Part shown: positions 58,815 to 64,000 of the stretch, piece after piece
Position numbering within the stretch: position 1 is the stretch's first letter
Layout: the number at the start of each line of letters is the position of its first letter
Source of the DNA: Megascapheus bottae
Lineage: Eukaryota > Chordata > Mammalia > Rodentia > Geomyidae
DNA length: 64,000 nucleotides
NCBI GenBank assembly: GCA_024803745.1
Contig: JANJXV010000024.1
Coordinates: 13,407,427-13,471,426 of the forward strand
Reading direction: 5' to 3'
Program-made: the position numbers and the translations under genes
Notes under the pieces: model-generated
What the model was told of the DNA's origin: nothing
Seen by the model: only the letters and a program-made list of their open reading frames with translations
Database searches by the model: none

Positions 58815-59135
58815 AGTAGTACAGTGTACTACCTTGTGTCTATAATCTCAGCTGTCTGGGAGGCAGAGATCTGGAGAGTTGTGGTTTGAAGCCAACTCAA
58901 GGCTAGATTCCACCTTACATTAAAAAGTCAAAACAAAAGTAGGCATTGTGATGCATATTTGGATCTTAGTGAACTTGGGGGGGGATCACAGTGTGAAGCC
59001 TGTGTTGGGGGAAAAAAGGAAAGTTTATCTGAAAAATAACTAAAGCAAAAAAGGGCTAGAGGTATGGCTCAAGTGGCAAAGCACCTGCCTTGCAAGTGAG
59101 AGGTCCTGAGTTCAAACTCCACTACAGACCCTCTC
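58815..59135 (+). mobile_element. B1-like + ID SINE
   Basis: Left arm TGTCTATAATCTCAGCTGTC; ID arm GGGCTAGAGGTATGGCTCAA, with GAGTTCAAACTCC as B box. Confidence 0.75.
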
Positions 59136-59174
59136 CCTCCTGTCCCCTTTCCACCTCCCCCGCCAAAAAAAAAC

Positions 59175-59452
59175 CCGGCTGGTCCAAGACATTGACTTGT
59201 ATGTCTTCACCTGGGGTTTCTAAGCTAATAGGCTTGATCATCTCAGGGGAAAGGAAGCTCAAGATGAAGGCGAGGCCAATAGAGATGAAGGAGTAACCAC
59301 AGGTGGGGTGAATTCTTTGAGGCATGCAGGTCTTCAAGCTCAGGTAGTAAATTTTTCCTTTTCCCAAGTGAGTTCAAGTTGGCTTTTGTCATTACCAACC
59401 AAAAGAATACTGACCAATAGAGAAATCTCTGTGCAAAGATAAAATATTCTAG
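59175..59452 (-). other. Unassigned block with two overlapping minus-strand frames
   Basis: Lies between an ID arm and a LINE-1. Minus-strand frames 59122-59367 and 59243-59458 look like one hydrophobic peptide broken by a frameshift. The protein is not recognised; it could be a retrocopy fragment or chance. Confidence 0.25.
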
Positions 59453-59464
59453 AAACACATAGCC

Positions 59465-60555
59465 AGCAAGCTAAATAGAAAGCCTACAGGGTGAGAGAAG
59501 ATCTTCACTAGCCATGCAACAGACAAAGGCCTCATATCTAAAATATATCTAAAAAAATTGAATCTCTCCAAAACAAATCTTCAAAGAAACAACCATCCCA
59601 TTAAAAGGTGGGCCAAAGACTTAAGAGAGACTTCACTGAAGAAGAAATAAGAACGGCCTAGAGACATATGAAGAAATGCTCGACATCTGTGGCCATAAAA
59701 GAAATGCAAATCAAAACAACTTTGAGATTCCACCTCACTCCAGTTAGAATGGCCATGATCAAGAAATCTAATAACAACAGATGCTGGCAGAGATGTGGCT
59801 AGGAGGGATCATTACTACACTGTTGGTAGGAGTGTAAACTCATTCAACCACTATGGAAAGCAGTATGGCAGTTCCTCAAAAGACTAAACATAGAGCTTCC
59901 CTATGACCCAGCAATTCCACTCCTTGGCATTTACCCAAGTGTTGAGAAACAAGGACATACTAAAGCCACTAGCACAATGATGTTCACTGCAGCACTATTT
60001 ACCATAGCCAAGACATGGAGCCAACCCAGATGTCCCTCAGGGTAGAAGAATGGATCAAGAAGATGTGGTACTTATACACAATGGAATTCTATGCAGCCAT
60101 CAGAAAGAATGACATGGACCCATCACCAAAAGGAACATAGGCTCAGTGGTTTCCCTCATTTGTAATAATTAGTACATATCTAGGACTCACCTAGCAGAGA
60201 TTACAATAGCTCAAATCCTAGATACATAAGGTCATATAGGATGAGACTAAATGGAAGGATCTCTAGGATATGGAACCAAGAGCTTTATTTTGAGTGATTT
60301 TTGTTCTTAATGTACTATGTTATTTCTCTTCTCTTTTTTTGCCCTTTGGTTAATCTCATATTATTTCTGCATCTGACTTTGTTACCTGGTATATTGTATA
60401 TATGTTTATTTGTTTATTTGAAATAGGGAAGTGAAGGGGGAAAACAAGATGATTGGGAGGGGGTGGAGGGAGGAAAATGGGGACAAAATCATGAGAAGGG
60501 GTATCAATGTGTGAGAAGTAATGCACCTACTACCTGGAGAATGTAACTGTGTTAT
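59465..60555 (+). mobile_element. LINE-1 ORF2 C-terminus and 3' UTR, 5'-truncated
   Basis: Starts in ORF2 (GGGTGAGAGAAGATCTTCAC), follows the same sequence as the nested LINE-1 at 52554, and reaches AATGTAACTGT, where its last ~30 bases are lost. A deletion near 60118 removes the block after AATGACATGG. Confidence 0.92.
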
Positions 60556-60965
60556 TTTTTTTTAAGTTTATATGTCCTAGTTAAGAAATCTTTGCTTAAC
60601 CACAACTAAGAGCTTTCTTCCAAAAGTATTATATAGTTCTTGTAATATTTAGATCTGTGATTCATTTTTGTCTATGATTCATCTTGAATTAAATTTTGTA
60701 CATGATGTAAGAGGCTAGGTTTTGTGTGTGTGGTTCGCATATGTATATCCAATGTTCTATTTTCTGAAAACATTACCTTTTTGCTACTGAGTCACCATGG
60801 CAACTTGTTGAGAACCAAATGACCATATATATATATGGTGGGGGGGCTGGTTCTGGGCTATTGTGTGATACTATCCTACTTAATCTTGAAATAAGGTGAT
60901 GTAAGTTCTTTAACTTCATTCTTTTAAAATTTTTTAGGCTATCTTCCTTTGTCCCCCCCTCAGTT

Positions 60966-61030
60966 CCTTCCTTCCTTCCTTCCTTCCTTCCTTCCTTCCT
61001 TCCTTCCTTCCTTCCTTCCTTCCTTCCTTT
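60966..61030. repeat. (TTCC)n microsatellite
   Basis: About 16 TTCC units in the tail position of a minus-strand B1-like arm. Confidence 0.96.
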
Positions 61031-61129
61031 TGAGTAAGGATCTCATTATGTAGCTTAGGGTGGCCTCAAGTTCACCGTCCTGACTCAATCAAATGCTGGG
61101 ATTACAGAAATGTACCACCATGCCTGGCC
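61031..61129 (-). mobile_element. B1-like monomer
   Basis: Complement of a 7SL-type monomer: TGCTGGGATTACAGAAATGT and ACCACCATGCCTGGCC. Confidence 0.82.
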
Positions 61130-61415
61130 AGTCTTTCATATCACAGAAACTTTAGAAATAGCTATTTTTCAATTTTAAAAGATCTCCAGATTTTTGTGTT
61201 GACTGTATATAGGTAAATTTGGAGAGAACTGGTACTTAACAATATTGGCTCTTCTAATACATGTCACATGTTAATAACACTGCCCTTAGATCTTCTTCTT
61301 CTTCTTGTTTGTCTCAGTAGTATTTTCAGAATATAATTCTTGGAATATTTAATTTATTCATCATATTTTATATTTTCTGATGTTATTATAAATGACACAA
61401 TAAAAAATTCAAGCC

Positions 61416-61492
61416 AGGGGCCAGGAGTATGGCCCAGTGGTAGAGTGTTTGCCTTGTATGCAGGAAGCTATGTCCAGGCCCCTATTTCTTTC
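61416..61492 (+). mobile_element. IDL left arm, diverged
   Basis: GGGGCCAGGAGTATGGCCCA and GGTAGAGTGTTTGCCTTG, without a right arm. Confidence 0.75.
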
Positions 61493-61551
61493 CAATATAT
61501 ATATATACATATATATACATATATATATGTATATATATGTATATATATATG
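61493..61551. repeat. AT-rich palindrome
   Basis: ATATAC units mirrored by GTATAT units around about 61525, giving a long near-perfect inverted repeat. Confidence 0.9.
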
Positions 61552-61657
61552 CCTTAATTTCTTTTTCTGATATTCTACTAGCTAGGGCCCCTTGCTCCTT
61601 GCTATGTAGTTTTCTCTTCTTATAATGGCTTTGGCAATTGAATAATGGTGGCCTTCT

Positions 61658-61739
61658 ATGTATTTGGTACCAAGGAATCGAACCCAGGTCTTTGAGCATG
61701 CTAGGCAAGCACTCTATCACTAGGCCAAACTCCCGGGCC
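61658..61739 (-). mobile_element. Monomeric IDL insertion without A-tail
   Basis: Only the ID-like left arm, ending at ACATAG. Exact 14-base target duplication AATGGTGGCCTTCT at 61644-61657 and 61740-61753. Confidence 0.93.
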
Positions 61740-61879
61740 AATGGTGGCCTTCTAAAGTGAGTTGGGAAGTATACTTTCCTTTTGTTTTTAGAAAATTTTG
61801 TAAGATTGGCATTATTTTTCCTGAATTCTTGGTGTAACTCATTAACAAAGTCACCTAGATTTGGGTCCTTCTTCATGGG

Positions 61880-62240
61880 AAAGTTGATTGTGAACTCAAT
61901 ATATTGAACAGATATAGGGTTATATCTTTATTTCCCTCTTCTTCATTGTTTTTGGTAGTTTGGATTTTTCAAGGAAGTTGTTGGTTTCATTAAAGTTATT
62001 GGGTTTATTGACATGAAGTTGTTCAAATATTTCCTTTCCATGTTTTTTAATGTCTGATGATTTGTTGCATTTTCTTCTTTATTCTCTATATTGTTAATTT
62101 TTCCCTGATTAGTTAATTTTTTCTTAGTTGTATTGATCTTTTCAATGATTTACTTGTATTTTCATGACTTTTCCTATTGGTCATTTGTTTTCTAATTCAT
62201 TTTTTTTCTCACCATTTCCTCCCTTCTATTTAGTTGGATT
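61880..62240 (-). mobile_element. Possible old LINE-1 sequence
   Basis: T-rich on the plus strand, resembling the complement of old LINE-1. Confidence 0.45.
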
Positions 62241-62296
62241 TACTTTGTTCTTCTTTTGATGTGTGTTTGTGTATGTGTGTGTGTGGTATGTGTTTG

Positions 62297-62508
62297 TACT
62301 GGTCCTAGGGCTTGAATTTGGGGCCTGAGCATTGTTGCTGAGTTTTTATTACTCTACCACTTGAGCCACAGCTCCTTCTGGCTTTTTCATGGTCAACTGG
62401 AAAGTCTGTGAGACTCTTCTGCCTGAATTGGCTTTGAACTGAGATCCTCAGATCTCAGCCATTCCAATAGCTAGGATTATAGGCGTGATCTATTAGTGCC
62501 CAGCTCTT
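62297..62508 (-). mobile_element. 7SL/B1-like + Geo-arm SINE
   Basis: Right arm TACTGGTCCTAGGGCTTGAA; left arm GAGATCCTCAGATCTCAGCC; minus strand. Confidence 0.82.
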
Positions 62509-62561
62509 TGGATAGTTTGACAGTTAGAAACTTAGAGTTTTAACATGCACCATTTACTCTT

Positions 62562-62755
62562 TTTTTTTTTTTTGCCAGTCCTGGGCTTGAGCTCAGGGCC
62601 TGAGCACTGTCTTGGACTTTCTCAAGGCTAGAGCTCTACCACCTGAGCCTCAGCACCACTTCTAGCTTTTTTTTATGTATGTGGTTCCGAGGAATCGAAC
62701 CCGGGTCTTCATGCATGCTAGGCAAGCACTTTAACCACTAGGCCAAACTCCCGGC
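62562..62755 (-). mobile_element. IDL-Geo-type SINE, young
   Basis: Poly-T and both arms close to consensus. Exact target duplication CACCATTTACTCTT at 62548-62561 and 62756-62769. Confidence 0.96.
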
Positions 62756-62769
62756 CACCATTTACTCTT

Positions 62770-64000
62770 GAATGTAACTATTGTTGCAAATTTTTCTTAG
62801 CTTTTGTTACAACGTACATGTTTTGATATATTGTACTTTACTTTTTATTTCATTCAAGATCTTTCTGTTGTGGTTTATTATCTGGCCCCTAGATTATTTA
62901 GAAGTTTATTGTTTAAACAAGGGACGATGTGACATCATATAAAAAGGAAGGTATTCATTACCTGACTTATGTAACTGAAACTCCTTTGTATATCACCTTT
63001 ATAATGACAAAATAAGAACAAAAAGGAAGGGTATTGTTTAATTTCCAAATATTTGGGGGAAGGGTTCATATACTTTTCTGTTGTTTTTTTGTTTAATTTC
63101 ATTGTAGTTATATATGTCACACATATGAATTGGAAATTTGTTGAGGTCTGCTTTTATGGCCCAGAAAAGTCATGTGTAGTGCAAAATAATATGTGTTCTA
63201 CTGTTATGTGAAGTTTTCTTTAAATGAAATTAGATCAACTTGATTCATATTATTGTTCAAGTGTTCTACATTCTGATCTTCTATTTGTTTTATAAATGAT
63301 TGAGAAAGGAATGGCAAATTGTCACTGGAGAATGATAATTGGGACCAGCATATTTCCAATTTCTACCTTTTTTTGCTTTAGTTATTTAAAGTTCTGCTAT
63401 CGCATCTGCTATCTACACTTTAGAAATTAAATAAACTATTTTGATGAATTAATTGCTCCCTTTAATACTGTAAAATCTTTATCCATGGTCATATTTCTTC
63501 TTCTGGAATATTTTTCTATAAAATATGCTACATTTCTTTAAATGAACATATTCTTGGTATTTATTTTTTACAACTTCTTTGAGATATAATTTAACAGACT
63601 TAACATTTACAAATAAATGGTTTTTCCAGTTTATTCACATCACTAGTTTATTTGCATTTATCTAATTATTTACATATACAATTTAATAGTTTTAATATTT
63701 CAGTGTAACCATCATACCACTGATTTTAGAATATTTTCATTTTCTGTTAAAAAAAGATTCCATATCTATTAGTACTCTTTTCCTTTGCTCTCCTCCAAGT
63801 CTAGATATCCGCTAATATTCATTTCCCATAAATTTGTCTATTCTGGACATTTTATAGAAAGTTTACACATGCTCTCTTATGATTGGCTTATTTTATCCCG
63901 CATGTTTACAAGACTCTTTGCATAGTGGCATCTTTCAATCCCGGCTTCTACCAAATAATACTCCATTGAGCGAGTGTAGTATGTGTGCAGTTATCCATTC
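62770..64000 (-). mobile_element. Old LINE-1, continuing past the right edge
   Basis: Plus-strand AATTTCCAAATATTTGGGGG, TTTGTTGAGGTCTGCTTTTA and TTATGGCCCAGAAAA are the complement of an old LINE-1 class common to mammals. 63560-64000 resembles a 3' UTR region. Confidence 0.6.
62917..63031 (+). mobile_element. LINE-1 micro-insertion
   Basis: About 115 bases ending GTAACTGAAACTCCTTTGTA and ATAATGACAAAATAA, a diverged LINE-1 terminus. TATTGTTTAA at 62907-62916 and 63032-63041; removing it restores the host LINE-1. Confidence 0.75.

Larger units (their letters stand above)
60556..61410 (-). mobile_element. Old LINE-1 ORF2, interrupted
   Basis: The complement resembles ORF2 (AAGAAATCTTTGCTTAACCA on the plus strand). 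A TTCC array and a B1 arm interrupt it at 60966-61129. Confidence 0.6.

Overview
This is vertebrate nuclear DNA from a rodent. It is AT-rich and packed with LINE-1 copies, short A-tailed SINEs and microsatellites, with one CpG island. The commonest SINE is a dimer. Its left arm is ID-like (tRNA-Ala type, with RNA polymerase III A and B boxes) and it has a distinctive right arm. From memory this matches the IDL-Geo family described as restricted to the superfamily Geomyoidea (kangaroo rats, pocket mice, pocket gophers), so I infer a geomyoid rodent. No bacterial, viral or CRISPR-like content was seen.

The one gene I can support is CEP41 (also called TSGA14), a centrosomal and ciliary protein. 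It lies on the minus strand and is split into small exons. Five coding exons are visible, at 27984-28016, 16431-16494, 5962-6009, 1514-1575 and 104-173. They join in frame without gaps, have canonical GT/AG splice sites, and encode about the first 92 residues. The remaining exons, including the rhodanese-like domain, lie beyond the left edge. Exon 1 sits in a CpG island at about 27.26-28.40 kb. Upstream of the start codon are three CCAAT boxes, a near-perfect RFX X-box and an NRF1-type site, as expected for a ciliary gene.

Region by region: 1-28 kb is CEP41 with its introns, filled with SINEs and LINE-1 pieces. From 28.0 to 28.4 kb is the promoter. From 28.4 to 64 kb I found no exon. In mammals the next gene on this side of CEP41 is the imprinted gene MEST, so this is probably CEP41-MEST intergenic DNA. 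It holds layered retrotransposons: an old minus-strand LINE-1 at 38.4-41.2 kb, a dense SINE cluster at 43.8-50.9 kb, a LINE-1 nested inside another LINE-1 at 51.1-54.0 kb, a 5'-inverted LINE-1 at 47.8-48.6 kb, and old LINE-1 sequence to the right edge.

I did not find a new biological system. The most informative observations are the split CEP41 gene and its ciliary promoter, and a well-preserved record of retrotransposition: repeated insertions at the same target, twin priming, a monomeric SINE insertion without an A-tail, and a SINE subfamily with an internal duplication. Repeat boundaries are by eye and usually good to about 10-20 bases; where target-site duplications are given they were read directly.
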